A program made the position numbers and the translations under genes. The notes below the pieces were generated by a model. The model saw nothing but the letters and a program-made list of their open reading frames with translations, made no database searches and was not told where the DNA came from. This document shows positions 1 to 13,735 of a stretch of DNA of 64,000 nt, in pieces. How positions within the stretch are numbered: the stretch's first letter is position 1; every line of letters begins with the position of its first letter. Source of the stretch: Epiperipatus broadwayi (lineage: Eukaryota > Onychophora > Udeonychophora > Euonychophora > Peripatidae); contig JAQFVV010006200.1 in the NCBI GenBank assembly GCA_028023455.1, forward strand, positions 4,873,860 to 4,937,859, written 5' to 3'.

Positions 1-2750
1 GAATAATGCTAATAAGCAGTTTCCTTAAATAAAAAAAAAGACTTCAACACATTGACAGACTGCTTTTAAACATCAATCTATAAACTTTAAGTACCAATAA
101 CTTTTTTTTAAATTTATCCGATTAATGCGAAAGAAGAGATTAACATTTTTTTTTCTTAAAAAAAATTATGATCGATTTTCTTTCTGACGTGAACTAGAAT
201 TGAAATAGGGCTGAATAACGCATGTATATATGTTACACACTTGCGTACTCATATACAGAGATGTTCGATATAGTTATAAAACAGACTCGGAATCATTCAA
301 AAGTGAAAGTCAGAAAAGTCATTTAAAGAGTAAAATGTAATTTTTTTCCCCCTTAAAGTTAAACAAAAACAGATAAATAAGAAAGATAAACCAAACAGAT
401 AAAAAATGTTTAAATTAAAATGCATTTTAATTTAAATAATTTAGAAAAGATAAAATTCTATGTCTGAAAAAAAGTTTATATTATTTTATAAATATCTTTA
501 TTATTGGTAAAGTAGTTAACATATGGGGGACGAATGTATTAATTTTGCTTTTATTCAACATTACTATAATAATTATTAATCATTTTAAAAACAGCCTTGG
601 GAACAATATCTTGGAACACTGGACAAGTTAAGTTAAAATCTCTAAATAACTATTTTGACACAAAGCACCGATAAAAGTATTTTAATTCGCAATCAGAACA
701 CCAGTACACCTGCTACTAATCATCTTGTTCACTATTACCCATATGTTAAGGAATTTAAAGACACATACGTTAGTTTATAAACTGTTTACAAGTAAAAACA
801 CACCCCGGAAATATATATATGTAAGTTCGAGAGAATCCTTTTCAAAATTTTCGAACATTTATTTAACGTCTATTTTTGTTTTTATTATATTTTAATCACG
901 CTTTAAATATATAGATCTTCTAATTTTTTTTTTTTCTAATTATTTAGCCAGTCTAATTTATTTTTAAAAAGTTAATAATGAGGTTTCACCCTATTCCCAT
1001 GCCCAGATTTGGTGCTCGAGCCCAGGCATAGGAATCTTGGAATTTTTATCTAATTAAATAGGCTTAGAATTTTTTTTTTTTTTTTCAGGAGCTGACAAAT
1101 GACTAATACAGTTAATTAGCCAGTAATAGTTAGTAAATAGGTATCAAGTCGTTATCAGCTCGAAGATCAAATTCCGCATTAATCTGCTGCGTTGGTCAGA
1201 GAAATGCCCATCGATTAATAGTAAAAATAAACAAATACGATTGTGGTCACAGTGTGTCATGCTCATATGGTCGTTAACCTTATTGTTATCTTTACTTAAA
1301 CCTATATATATATATTCAATATGATTAGCTAATCTTAGAAGATAAAGCAAATGAAAAAGAAAAAAACAAGCTTACCATTAAGCTAACCAGTCAAGAGCTA
1401 TCATTTTTTGATCTGTTTATTTTGTTAGAAAAGATACAAGAGAAGCCTTTGCTTTATAATGAATTATTTGAATGCTATTTAATCTTTTAAGTGCGTGCGC
1501 GCAAATATAATATTAATTTTTTTAAAAAACTTCCAACTTTTAAGATTAGTCAGTTTGGGAACATTTCATGAAAGGGCAAACCGTTGTGTCAAAGATCAGT
1601 TAATTTTCTTTTTTATTATTCATCTTTTAAATAATATTCTTATTAGTGTTATTAGAGACTCCTATTTATATATTTTATAATAAAACCATAATTTTGTATT
1701 GCTAATCTGTTTTACGTAATGAATTTATATATATAGAAACATAATTTTATGGGGTTCAAACTTTTTAAATCATATTTTAAAACACTCTATTAATATTTAT
1801 TTACTTCCAATAAATAAATAAAAAGTTTTATTTTTAAATCCTTTCTTTCGATTTCAATGTTAATGCTAAATCCAGGCTTGAGTGTTAATTAAAATAAACT
1901 TTGTGATCTATAGAATATTGAAATTCTAATATAAGTTTTGTTAAACAGATAGCAAGAAATGGTAAATTATGAGTGATGCTGACAAATGTTTATGTTGTCC
2001 ATAGTTTACCCTATTGCCTAGTTTATTTCTTCTGTATTTTGTCAAATGGAATCTATCACACACCAATTAAACAAGAGTAGGCCAAAAATGATGTTTGATA
2101 TTTTAAAAAAATCATAGTAATAATATATGGACATTTGAAAATAGATTTTTTCTTATTAATCTCAAAAATTCAAAATAGTTTTGCTTTATTTGCTGCCACT
2201 CAGATCAATATTACATATCCGCTATAACAAATGTAATTAGTTCCAGAAGATCATTTATTATATCATCTGTTTATCATAGTTCACATTGAAATACGTGTAT
2301 TTAGAGTAATTTATCCAGGATTATAGCCTAGAGCAAAGTTACTATTCAAAACAATCATTAAAACAGACAAAATATAATACAAAATCAAAAGTATAATACA
2401 AAAATGTCTCAAATTAATTGCTGCACAGTTCAATTTTAATAAAATTTAAAAGTAAAGTTTTAAAAGTATAAAATAACCACATAAACAGCTTATTTCACCT
2501 AATTTTGTTATCAGTGAAAGACAGAGAAGCTGGGGGAGGGGGCTGATATGAGGATAGTTGCTAGTTCTGACTCTCAGTTAAAAAAGAAATAATAATGTTG
2601 TTCATTGTGGATTAAGTGCTTATGTTAGAAATCAGAGATTTTCATGAGACTTTATTAAACATCTTTAATGGTAATTTGGAACATTTAAAGCACTTGTTCA
2701 CCTCATGGATTAATGTTACAGGTTATTGTGGAGAAATTAAAATCTGACAC
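1..2750. other. AT-rich non-coding stretch
   Basis: No convincing coding region, RNA gene or mobile element was seen. Open frames are short and AT-driven. There are homopolymer T runs near 1070-1085 and 2758-2767 and short TA tracts. A small patch of more balanced composition around 990-1050 has no recognisable content. Confidence 0.6.
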
Positions 2751-2754
2751 TTTG

Positions 2755-2869
2755 GTTTTTTTTTTTTCATATGTCATAGCATCTGCCGGGAGGCGAACCC
2801 GCAACAACTGTCTGCAACCAACTGCTTGCTTGCAAGGTAGCTGCGCTGACCTCTCGGCTAACAATGCTA
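2755..2869 (-). repeat. tRNA-derived SINE, copy 1
   Basis: Read on the minus strand, this starts like a tRNA (GTTAGCCGAGAGGTCAGCGC, an A-box-like region) and continues through an anticodon-arm-like CCTTGCAAGC. A B-box-like GGGTTCGCCTCCC follows, then GATGCTATGACATATG and an oligo-A tail, seen as a T run on the + strand. The same order of blocks occurs at 13253-13349, 19227-19311, 55039-55149 and 58117-58223. Like the 55 kb copy it has an extra block of about 15-20 nt, rich in GTTG and GCAG, between anticodon arm and B box, suggesting a subfamily. Mobilisation would be by a LINE partner, as is general for SINEs. Confidence 0.8.
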
Positions 2870-2889
2870 ACCCTTTATATAAATCAACA

Positions 2890-5800
2890 GATGACCTGTG
2901 AAACTATGAATCAATGGATATATATCACATAATAAAATATGTAATAACTAAAATATATACTAAAGCTCTTGTTTCAAAAAAGAAATAGATCTGAGCAGTG
3001 ATATGTGTATAAAACATAATACAAGCATGAAATTACTGGAATATACACTTAAGACTTTGATTTGAGAAGCAAGGAGAAGAGCCATATACCAGCCATTGAA
3101 AATCTAAGGACATCTACAGACAAATTATTTGTAAAATTATTAGTAAAATCATTGATTAAACTTTGTAAAATAGCAAAATAACATGACCAGCCTAGATAAT
3201 CAAACTAAAACTAAAACTGTGTCAGAATGTAATAATTGCCAATGTAATAATGTTATAATAATAAATTATTTTGAAAGATAAACAACTTAACCCATTAAAA
3301 ATTAGTGGATCACTGATTTAACCATATGATATTCAGAATTTCAACTTGACACTACATTCCAACTCTGATACTGCTTTTTAGTAAAAATTAAAAATGATGT
3401 CTCAAAGCTTAAACAAAGTTATGCTATAAAAAATCATTTCCACTTTCTTATTTGAAATTTCTTTTTCTTGGCACAATGTTCTAGTTCTGTTTTCTGTCTT
3501 ATAATAAAAATTAAGATCAATTTTTTAAAAGCAAAATCAATATTTAAAAATCATATTATTTTTGTTTCCTCACCTAAAATTTTTTTCCAGGACATTAGTA
3601 AATGTTGCTTTTTAGAAAGACCTGAAATTATTTGAACACATACATCCTCCTATGACAACTATGGCATTATTCTTGACATTTGTGTCCATTGACAATTTTA
3701 TATTATTTGGGTTTGGATTTTTTTGCTCACAGTGTTAATTAATTTTTTTTAGTTCAGATTTTTAGACTTATGAATAAAATTATTTAGCAATAATAATAAT
3801 ATAATAAGATGAAGAAGAAAAAGAGAATGAGGAGGAGGAAGATGAAGAAGAGGAGGAGGAGAAAGAAGAAGAATTAGTAGTTGGAATAGTAGTAGTACAG
3901 TACATTTTCAGTAAGAAAGATACAAGTAAACAGATAAGTGGATTAACTTCATAATTTAATCCTTACAAAACATGATAAAGATTCCATCATTGTACAATTT
4001 GGTCTCAATAGAGGCTTTCAGTGAGCTGATAATGCTGTACATGCTTCTTTGAGTTAAATTGACAATTCATCAGTTACACTTGAACAATGAACATATGTTT
4101 TTTAAATGCAAAAAACACAGTAGTAATAGGCTACATGTATAATCTATATGGAGAGAGCAAAAATACCAATAAACTAGATAATAATTGACTGGAAATCATA
4201 TTATATAATTAGACAACTTTTTCTAGTTTCTATAATGAGATATGAATGGTTATTATCAAAGGAAACCTATTAATGTAAATATCTTCTTCCTACTGTGAAA
4301 TATATCTCTGTGTTTTTGATCCAATCATTATTATATGTATATTTATAAGTTATATTATTTATACATATTAATGAAACCAGCTCATCACATAATGTGAACT
4401 TTGTTTTCAGGAATCTTCAGTCATCATCATCAAATACTAGTTTGAGGAACATGTTGATATATATTTTCTATAACCTTTTCAATCACTCTTGTTTGAGTAG
4501 TAAATCCTTTTCGAATAATAATTGAATGATTGATATTATCTCCATTTGTATCTCTTCAGAAAAACTTGAGATTCATCTCCATGATAAATGTACTAAAATT
4601 TATAGAAATCATTGTTCAAATGTTATATAAATCTATTCACTTATAGAATGTGAGCAGTTCTTCAGGAAAACAGTAGGCCTACATCTAATTAATAAAGTAA
4701 AAAATGTTTATTGTTTGAGAATTACTGCAGACATATTTCTGCAACTTGTACCCATCATTCTATTACCACATTAACTTACATAGGCATTAATAAATTTATC
4801 ACGGATCATTCTATTATTTTCTCTAAGCCTATACATATAAAGATAATGATGAGTCAAGATATCAGTATCTTTAGCAGTAAAGCATCCTCAAATGAGAAAG
4901 ATTACATAATATTACAATCAGGTGTTTTCATTTATAATCAAATCATCAATATTCATCTGATTAACTCACACAAATTTAGTCTTTATCCCTTATTTTCCAG
5001 TATGATTGATTAATTTGGCTATAAACTGGTTACCTAAATAAAAAATCAAGAGTTGCTTAAAATATTTTTAACTATATAAAAAATTTCAGATTATGTTAAA
5101 TATTCATATAAAATGCAAATAAAAAAGGTTAGTGAACAATGAAGATAAATAATTATTTTTGCATTACAAATAAACATAATGTTAACTTAAAATATATATT
5201 TACATACAAATATATCACATACAACAAGATATAACATACAACCATGATAAATAAAACAATTTAAATGGAAACTAAATGTAATAAAGTTAAATTATAGTTA
5301 AAATATAAAGTAACTACTAATCCAATTTAAATAAGCTAGTAAATGGATTTACCAACTAAAACAACATGCGGAACATCAAACAACCAATCAATTCTCACAA
5401 TATAAATACTTTGCAGAATAAACACTGCTCTTTACACCATTATGTAACAAATTTTTTCCTGACAAATTCTATGTTATGATGGTGCTTCCAGTGAAATATA
5501 GCAACAATGATTTATCTCAGACAGAATTTGAGCAATCTGTATTACAGTATTTCTATTACAATATTGTTGTAAATACTTTAGTAGATGACAGAAGTTACCA
5601 GTATAGTATAAAATGATATCATTCAAATATTACATTGCAGAATTCAATTTGCACAAAATGGCAGCACTTGTTCACATTTTATTTGCCAAGCACAGATGAG
5701 TGTAAATATATTTTTTTATTTACAAATTGTTTTTGCTAATTTTAAAGATTTTTTTTAATTTAATAAATATAATTTTTTTTTTAATTATATGATATTTTAG

Positions 5801-6780
5801 AAAGAATTTAAACTTATATCAGTGGGGGAAAAAGTTACATTACTCTCACTAATGTAAAAAGTAAACTTTGCTTTTTTTAAATCCTTAAACAAATATATAA
5901 CTTATACATTTTTTAATTCTTTAACTTATTAATACTGTGACATGATGGTCTTCAGTCAGAGAAATTACTATTATTATGCTAACTTTAAATCATGCTTGTA
6001 TAGCCTTCTATTGAGATATTGTTTTATCTCCTTAAAATAGCGTACTTGAATACTTTCTAATATTGAGTTTTTAATTTAAAAAAAGTATAAAGAGACCATT
6101 AATAGCAGCAATGTCAAAGTATTTTAATTCTGCCTTCTTGTTTTTGAGGGATTTAATATTTTGTAATTCATTTTTAAACCTTTTGTAAGATTTCTTTAAG
6201 AAAATTTTTGAATAACTAAAAACTTGATTTTTTTAAAAAAAGTTTATTAAGAGTCATGATTATTTTTAGTTAATAATTGTATAATAATTATTAAAAATTA
6301 AAAAAATACATGATTTTTATTTTAAAAAATAAAAGGTAATTACTTCTAGTATAATGATAACAAAGAAAACAATGACATTTTGATCATCTTGTCATGTGAT
6401 AAGCCATTAGTGATACTCTGTTATGATTTTTTGAAATAATGTAAAAATTATAAAGCAATTTTAATATTTTAAAGCAGAATTTGATAGATTTATTGGAGAT
6501 TAACAATTATTTAATTATGTTTTAAAAACAAATTTCAATCAAAAAAGAATTTGTTCAATTTCTGAAACCACTCTGCTTCTAATGACCATTCAATGATAAA
6601 AATGTCATTTGTTCTCATTATGAATTCATTTTTTTATTTTTAAAATTCAAATATGATTATTTACAACTTTTTTATTTGTAAACATATATTTCTATCAAAT
6701 CAAAAGTTCAATTTATTGAATTCTAATGTGTAGAATAATGGTTTAATAAAAAATAAAAAGTTGAAAACTTACAAAAAGTG
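2890..6780. other. AT-rich intergenic stretch with purine tract
   Basis: No gene is supported. A purine-rich tract of GAA/GGA triplets lies at about 3809-3880, grading into GTA repeats to about 3898. A 100-codon frame at 4711-5013 starts at TTG, has AT-driven composition and shows no recognisable domain, so I do not call it. Confidence 0.5.
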
Positions 6781-8187
6781 TCACCAGAGAGAGTGCAGAA
6801 AGATTAAGTTATATGAATAGGTGGCAAGAGTCTATATACATTGTCAGGTTTTTTATTTGCAGATGATGTCTTTTTGTGTGCAGAAAGAAGGAAAGATATA
6901 GAAATTATGCTGAGGATATGTGCAAGGATGGGTGATGAGATGGGGATTAAATATAGTGAAGAAAAATCAAAAGTAATGATGATTATTACTGGGGAAAGAG
7001 AAGACAGAGAATTTTTATTAGGGGATATAAAGTTAAGTGTGGTGAATAGTTATAACTATTTGGTAATCATCTTAAGTAATTAGAGAAATTGCTTAGATGA
7101 AGGGAAGAAAAAATTGATAATTGAAGCAAAAAAATAAAGAAATTGATAAAGAAATTAACAGTGTTCTCATTTAATAAGTATGATGTAGCTAGAATTGTAT
7201 GGAAGGGAGTGGCAGTAGCAGGATTATCATAACAATGCTTTGTGTTAGTAAAAGGGTATTAGATTACTTAGAAAAAGTACAAAGAGAAGTAGGAAGACAT
7301 GTCTTAGATGCAGATGGGTGGATGGCAATGAAGGCAATTCAAGGAGAAATGGGATGGTCAAGTTTTTATATGAGAGATGCAAAAATCAAAATAAAAATGT
7401 TCAGTAGATTGCTGTTTATGGATAATAAAAGAATAGCCAAAATAGTATTTAATTGGGTTATGAATAAAGGGCAGGCAACAAGATGGGTGAGAAAGGTAAT
7501 GTGATATGCAGAAGATTTGGATAAAGAATTTACATCAGCATACTTATACAAAAGGTGGGATGATTGTGTTAAGAGAATTGTTGAATGTTATAGTGTTAAG
7601 GACAGGGATAGAAGAATAGATGCATTAATAAAGAATAGGAAGTTGGAGAAATGAAGAACTAGTATGAAGAGTAAAAAAAGTTTAAATATATATAGAAGTA
7701 AACAGAATATTGGGTGCAAATTAATTTATGATAATAGCAAGGAAAGTAGTTTACAGTTTAAGGCTTGATTAGGATCTTTAGCAGCAAAGAAATATACACA
7801 TAAATTGAAAAATTTGAGTGATTTAGTCTGCAAGTTGTGTAAGAAAGACAGAAAATATTAGGCATCTATTAATTGAATGTAAATGCCTGAAAGCAGAAAG
7901 GGTACAAATAATGATGTTGTGGAAGAATAAATATAAACAAAGTGATTATACAGAAAGTGGGTTAATGTTTTTTATGCTGGGTTTGGGAAAAGATAAGGGG
8001 AATTTAGGTAACAAAGATTATGTTGTGAAAATGGGATGGAACAGGATAGAGAAGAATATGGAAAAACTTAGGATGGGGGATGGAAAGGGAAGTTAAAGTA
8101 GCTAACAGGTTTCTCTGGGCATAATTGCTGAGAGATCCCTGACTCTATATAAGGAGAAGTCACAGTGCATCACATTACATCACATTA
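6780..8187 (+). pseudogene. decayed LINE, 3' half (RT palm to 3' tail)
   Basis: The coding remnant opens with GFLFADDVFLCAE at about 6847-6885, the F/YADD catalytic motif of a non-LTR reverse transcriptase, followed by a thumb-like region (about 6886-7080). A second open segment at 7199-7504 and a third at 7911-8096 lie in different frames, so several frameshifts and stops separate the pieces. The segment near 7830-7890 has a cysteine-containing stretch that may correspond to a zf-RVT-like C-terminus. The 3' end is CACATTACATCACATTA at about 8169-8185, a short repeat-type tail typical of some LINEs. Everything upstream of the FADD motif is missing, so this is a 5'-truncated, dead copy. I cannot assign the clade. 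Confidence 0.7.
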
Positions 8188-8199
8188 AAAATTAGTTTT

Positions 8200-8821
8200 A
8201 ATAATAAATTTGTTAAAAAATAGTTGTAGTTTGATAAAAACATTATTCAAATCGAAGATCATATATGAAAATTAAATTTCCTAAATTTAACCTTGATTTA
8301 ATTATAGGATTTGTATAATAAAAGGTTAAAGGAGCTTTTATTTATGTTTAGTTGTGGAATTAAAACCAAGATTGTTATTAAATGATATAAAAAAAATCTA
8401 TCCAGCACTATACAGTATTTTATATTACGAATGAAAAAGGTTTATACTGTACTATATACTAATTTTTTAAATAATATAATTACCTGAGATATTAAAATTA
8501 CATATATACATGCCCACTTTGCAAATAATAGAAGTAGAATATTTTAAATCATAAAGTCTGAATGATATTTTACATTTATTGTATGAAATAAATTATTAAA
8601 TTGTTTTTCTATAATTTTTACTGGATTCTTGATATTAATTTTTTTTGGATTTCTTTAAATACAAAATTGAGATTGAGGTATAATTAAACTTTATATATAT
8701 ACATTTAATTTTAGTATAAATCAATAACATATAAAAAGTATTAAGTAAATTTATAGCTAATAGAGAATGTAAAAACATTATAATGCTTATGAGAAATTAA
8801 GAGAGAGTTAAAAAAAACAAA

Positions 8822-8860
<39 letters not shown>

Positions 8861-9012
8861 ATTACATAGAGAAATGAATTGCGTTTGATTCTAAGCCTAC
8901 ATTGCCAAAATAAAATTCATAATATGAAAACTAAGTTTTTATTTATGCTACATATTGTTACATTTTATGTCAAAATAAGAACAAATTGTTAATTGAAACT
9001 CTTAAGATTATT
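8200..9012. other. AT-rich non-coding stretch
   Basis: Apart from the TA microsatellite inside it, nothing recognisable was seen between the LINE tail and the fold-back element. Confidence 0.55.
8827..8858. repeat. (TA)n microsatellite
   Basis: Uninterrupted alternating TA run of about 32 bp. Confidence 0.9.
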
Positions 9013-9725
9013 TAAACAGGCAAAACTCTCTATACATATAGCCACTCAATGCAAGCCAGAGTAATCAATGGCTTCCAGAAGGTTTGTGCATAAAATCCAT
9101 ATTTACTGCCTACTCATCCAATATCCCCAGACTAGTTTATGGCTTGTGGCCTTTGCCAGTGAGGAGCCTTGGATCTGAGAGCACTGCACCTAGATCTTAG
9201 GATCTAATGCAACCCTCCAGCAGCCACCTTTTATCTCTACTTAACTACAAAACTATGAGTCTTAAATTTAAGACACTATAATATTTTCAATCCAAGCTCA
9301 TTAGCTTATATAGTCATATTGGCTTAAAACCAATCCTGCCTAATAGGATAGTGGTGGCTATGGTTATTAAAAAACCAAAAACACCAAAATGTATGAATAC
9401 TGAACTGAGTTCAGACCTATATGACTATATAAATGTTAATGAGCTTAATTGAAAATATCATAGTTTTCAATTTAAGACTCATAGTTTTGGAGTTAAGTAG
9501 AGATAAAACGTGGCTTCTGGAGGGTTGCATTAGATCCTAAGATCTAGGTGCAGTGCTCTCAGATCTAAGGCTCCTCACTGACGAAGGCCTCAAGCCAGAA
9601 ACTAGTCTGGGGATATTGGATGAGTAGGCACTAGATGGGGATTTTATGCACTAGCCTTCTGGCATCCATTGATTTCTTTGGTTTGCACTGAGTGGCAATA
9701 TGTATAGAGAGTTTTGCCTATTTTA
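9013..9725. mobile_element. long inverted-repeat (fold-back) element
   Basis: Two arms of about 300 bp are reverse complements with only scattered mismatches. Left arm 9013-9340 runs from CAGGCAAAACTCTCTATACA to the block GCTCATTAGCTTATATAGTC. Right arm 9395-9725 runs from its mirror to TGTATAGAGAGTTTTGCCTA. Landmark pairs are GTGCAGTGCTCTCAGATCTA on the right and its partner near 9170-9200 on the left. The spacer is only about 55 bp, so a transcript would form a near-complete hairpin of more than 600 nt. No coding capacity is present. The form is that of a fold-back or MITE-type DNA transposon, or of an inverted duplication. I could not settle a target site duplication because the flanks are AT-rich. 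Confidence 0.85.
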
Positions 9726-9729
9726 ATAA

Positions 9730-12260
9730 CAGTTATAAGCAAGCATAAGAAATGGTGATCATGTGATATATATATATATATAGAATAGATCATGTGATAT
9801 TTATTGGCTTAAAACTCTTAAGGTTGATTCTGTATAAGAAAGTTGATTGAATGTGACTTTAATTGAAAGTGAAAATACCAATGAAGGTTTTTGCAAAATA
9901 ATCATTGTTTCAGAATCTAAGAAAAGCTTTATATTTTATAGATTTAAAAATTATTTATAAGAAAAAAAATAAAGTGGCAAGAAGATACAATCGAACTATA
10001 TAAAAAGTATATTTTATCGTAGATTATCTAATTATTTATGTATATAATTATAATCAAAAAGAAAAAAACAAAATGTTTGATTTCTTTTGGAAAATTAAAA
10101 ATATTATATAATTTTACAATATTATATTAATATTTCTTTGTTATATTTATATTTTATCGAATATCTATAATATATGATTTTTTTTATTATTTATGTTAGC
10201 ATATATTTGATAATATTATATACTGCGATGAGTTTTGTATTATTTAGACTATTTAGAATATATATAGAGGATGGTCTGAATTTATGTGCTGGATGAATAG
10301 TTATAACATTATTTTGGTAAGAAAGGCACTGATGAGCACAAAAAATTTAGATATATATCTTAATATAAACTAAGCAGTGATTGTATATATTTGTGGGAGA
10401 TAGTGATCTGGACCAACTGATGAGTGCAGGTTCAGCACGAAAAGCGAATATTGGAGATCTTTTTTTTTCCCCCACATGTAAGTGGTCATGTGTATCAGTT
10501 GTATAAGATAGATTGGATAGCTGTGGGGTGTTTGAAAATCTGAATTCAAGGCCTTTATAATTGCATTAAGTTTAGTAAAATATTATACATATATAATCAA
10601 ATTATTTTACAGAAGTTCCAATTTGAACTTGAATCGTGTGCTATCGACCAATAAAAAAGATATCAAACTAATCTTTCTCACTATGAATATATGTTATGGA
10701 TTTCAAATCAAGGATGCTGTGAATTAATTTGATGTTTACGTACTTCTCTCTAGCTATTAGATAATTATTGCGTGTGTGTGTATATATAAATTAATTTACT
10801 CAAACAATTCTTAAATCATCTGATTATAGTTTCAACTCTTGATATCATATTAATATAAGTGGTCAAGCAATTGTTTTGTGACCTCAGCAATCACTCACCA
10901 TCTGCAATGAATTATCTGCTAATGTACTTTCACATAATGGCAAAACTTAATCCATATAAATATCAAATTCAAACTATTTCACTCTTAAAGCACGAAATGA
11001 TTACGAGGCAGTCATACAAATTTATGACCTTTAAATATTAAGAAGAAAAAGATTAAGGAAGAGTTTACTAGTATATATTTGGAATATAAATATAATAAAA
11101 ATGGATAATCAAATAATTAATATGTGTATAAATATATAAATGTATAATAGTCATACAACATCAAATGTAATAAAAGATATGGACCACAGATTTGTCTCTC
11201 TATACGCATATATTTCGATCTTCATCTGAAAACTTATTCATGTGTTCTTGGAGTCAATAGTAGGTCTCCAATCACTACCAAGACATGGTATTATATATTT
11301 AATAAAGAACCTTTCCATTATATGTGATAGGTATCATTTTTATAAATTTACACATGTTTACACCTATTTTGCGACTGGTTTTTATTATACATTTAAACAT
11401 GTATTATTGTTATTGCTATTATATATTGAATTATTATTTATGGATAAATTAAATTTATATATAAATAACACCAAAATATCATCTTACAGTGAAATCTCAT
11501 ACAATTTTCTAATTATATCAATTTATAAGGAAAAGGTCAATTGCTTGACAATGACCTCCAGTATTTTTTTTAATAAACAGAAGAAAATATCAATGATTTA
11601 CTCAGCAGTTAACTGCCAGGTTAGGTAGTTGCATTAATCACCTCTACATTATGAGATATTTTGATTACTGAATACGATTTTTCTAAAAATTATAATTTTT
11701 GTACGCATCTTTTTTTTTTTTTAATTTTGAGTTAAAAGAATATGTGCGTTATATTTTTAAAGTACATAAATTTTTTTTATAGTGTTCTTTTTACTATTAT
11801 GGATAATATTCTTTATAATCTTTTATAATAATTTTTGAAAAAAATTCTGAATTTTTTTATTAAAAAAATCGGGTGCACAAATGCGCGAAAATATGATAAT
11901 TACCGGTGTGTAATAATTATTATTATTACTTAAAATTTGGTTTTTATAGGGTGAAAGTTTGTCTAATAAGTACGTATCAATATTTTTTTTTAATTATTTT
12001 TATTTTAATTTAGTTTCAACATTTAAAATGAAACTTTTTAAATAGGATCGAAATTCTTTTATCCCTATTTTGGAAAATATAATTTATTTTTAGATTACAA
12101 AAATTACTAATCAAATAATGTTTCTAAACGTATTAATGATGTACTAACAGGTGGAAATCACTTTTTTTTTTATTTTCTCATAAATTTGAAGGTAAGAAGG
12201 AAGTTAAAATTATTTCAATTAATTATTTGAAGCCTCAGGATTTGGATTACTTTTTTTTTT
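9730..12260. other. AT-rich intergenic stretch
   Basis: No gene is supported. Open frames such as 11242-11628 are dominated by AT-rich codons and match nothing I recognise. The one repeat seen inside is at 10340-10550. Confidence 0.5.
10340..10550. repeat. diverged copy of the 22.6 kb fold-back repeat
   Basis: In the + direction this tracks the reverse complement of 22657-22860. The order of blocks is AGATATATATCTTAATATA, GAGATAGTGATCTGG, CCAACTGATGAGTGC, GAATATTGGAGAT, GTATCAGTTGTATAAGATAG and GTGGGGTGTTTGAAAATCTG. Each has a clear counterpart in the other copy, with substitutions and small gaps. Only one arm plus part of the spacer is present here, so it is a partial copy. Confidence 0.6.
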
Positions 12261-12268
12261 TTTTTTAG

Positions 12269-12446
12269 ATTGTGTTTACCGCATCAGATCTTCAGTGAAC
12301 ATTCTTCCCTCCCCGAAGCTATTGCAAAAATCCTGGGAATTACTTTTGCAGAACTGAATTCTCCACCTACTGAAATCATCCGAGTTTCTATCAGTAGCCA
12401 AATGAATATTAAATTACAAAATCTTTCGATAATTTTAATTCTCTGA
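12269..12446 (+). CDS. possible terminal exon of an unknown gene
   Basis: A run of about 16 T followed by AG at 12267-12268 makes a strong splice-acceptor-like signal. From 12270 a 58-codon frame stays open to TGA at 12444-12446. Its composition is visibly less AT-biased than the flanks, with amino acids typical of a soluble protein (residues 17-30 read EAIAKILGITFAEL). I do not recognise the product. The opposite strand is also open across the same interval, so strand is uncertain, and no neighbouring exon was identified. A decayed repeat with an oligo-T end is the main alternative. Confidence 0.3.
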
Positions 12447-12499
12447 GGTGGCTGAGTCAAAAGTTTCAGCAAATTTTTCCGTCTCAATATATATATTAT

Positions 12500-13250
12500 T
12501 TATTTCAGTTTAGCGTTAAGCTCTGGGATTATTATATATATTATTTGTATATTTAAATACTTAAAATAATTATCAACAAATACAACCAACTCTTTATGTT
12601 TATTTCTTTGTAAATATATAATTTACATTTTAGGAACATATGTATATTTGTGATTGGACCTCACTTTTCATAGACTGGATAATAAAATTCATTCAAACAA
12701 TTGTTGCAGAAACTCTGGAAACAGAAAATGTTCCAATTTAATTAATAAATTTATTTTTAAATTCTTAATTTCAATTCTATCAGACACAAAATAGAATAAA
12801 AACATTTTGTTCAATAAAACCCAGAAATAGACCTGAAGTAGAAGGAGGAGTGGAGCATGAGGAAGATTAACAGTAAATGTTAAACTGAATTTGTTTGAAG
12901 GTTTGTGATAATGGCATCTTAGTATTAAATATATATTGGACTACTTCTATCATCTAACATTAAATATTGAATGTCTTTACAAAAATTGTAAATTTTATTT
13001 AAACTTTCCAAATACATTCAACTGATAGTGATATAATACATTTTGAGTGATATTATTCTCCTCTCTTCTTCAGATGTTGCTGGACCGACCAGTGACAGCA
13101 TTAGCATGGGAATCAAACCTGGATTTTTATATTCGTGAATATTGAATTTAAGGTAATCTTCTAACCAACTGAATTGACATCTAACTGCCTTTTAAAATAG
13201 TATTAGGTATAATACAATTTAATTAGATTCCACTTAAAATACTTTTAACT
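12500..13250. other. AT-rich non-coding stretch
   Basis: Nothing recognisable was seen between the candidate exon and the SINE at 13253. Confidence 0.5.
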
Positions 13251-13252
13251 AT

Positions 13253-13349
13253 GTTTTTTTATATGTCAAAGCATTGACCGACCAGGAAGTGAACCCGGAA
13301 GATGCTTGGAAAGCAGCTATGCTAATGACTAGGCACCAACGCTTGACTA
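13253..13349 (-). repeat. tRNA-Gly(TCC)-derived SINE, copy 2
   Basis: On the minus strand the order is GTCAAGCGTTGGTGCCTAGT, TTAGCATAGCTGCTTTCCAA, then the B-box-like GGGTTCACTTCCTGG and a GCTTTGACATAT plus oligo-A end. The block around TTAGCATAGCTGCTTTCCAAGC is nearly that of tRNA-Gly with a TCC anticodon. The copy is diverged and not expected to be a working tRNA gene. Confidence 0.85.
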
Positions 13350-13735
13350 TATTATTGTGTAATGTTAACCAAAAAGGTCATAAGATTCAAACCCACAATT
13401 GTTAGATTAAAACTCAGTTTATCATTTATTGTTACCTCTGATCCTGAACATCTATGGCTTTGTATTATTATTATTAATTAAACTATTTCAGCATCTATGC
13501 AATAACACAACTCCACAACCCAGATAATAGAAAGTGTAGTCTAACTGAAATATCTGTATAATGTTTGTATTCACAACAGGCATTTCTCTTCAATATGCAT
13601 GTGTAAAAAAAGCATGGCATGCCTATTAGTCTCATGATCTGATCCAGATTTCAATTTTTGAATAGATACGTTTTTTTTCCAAGTGCTTAAAAACTTTTAA
13701 AATAAATTTAGGATATGTTTTTAGATAACTGAGCC

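Noticed and set aside
4711-5013. 100-codon frame as a gene
   Set aside because: It starts at TTG, has no recognisable domain and shows AT-driven composition.
11242-11628. 128-codon frame as a gene
   Set aside because: Amino acid content follows AT-rich codons, with no domain or splice context.
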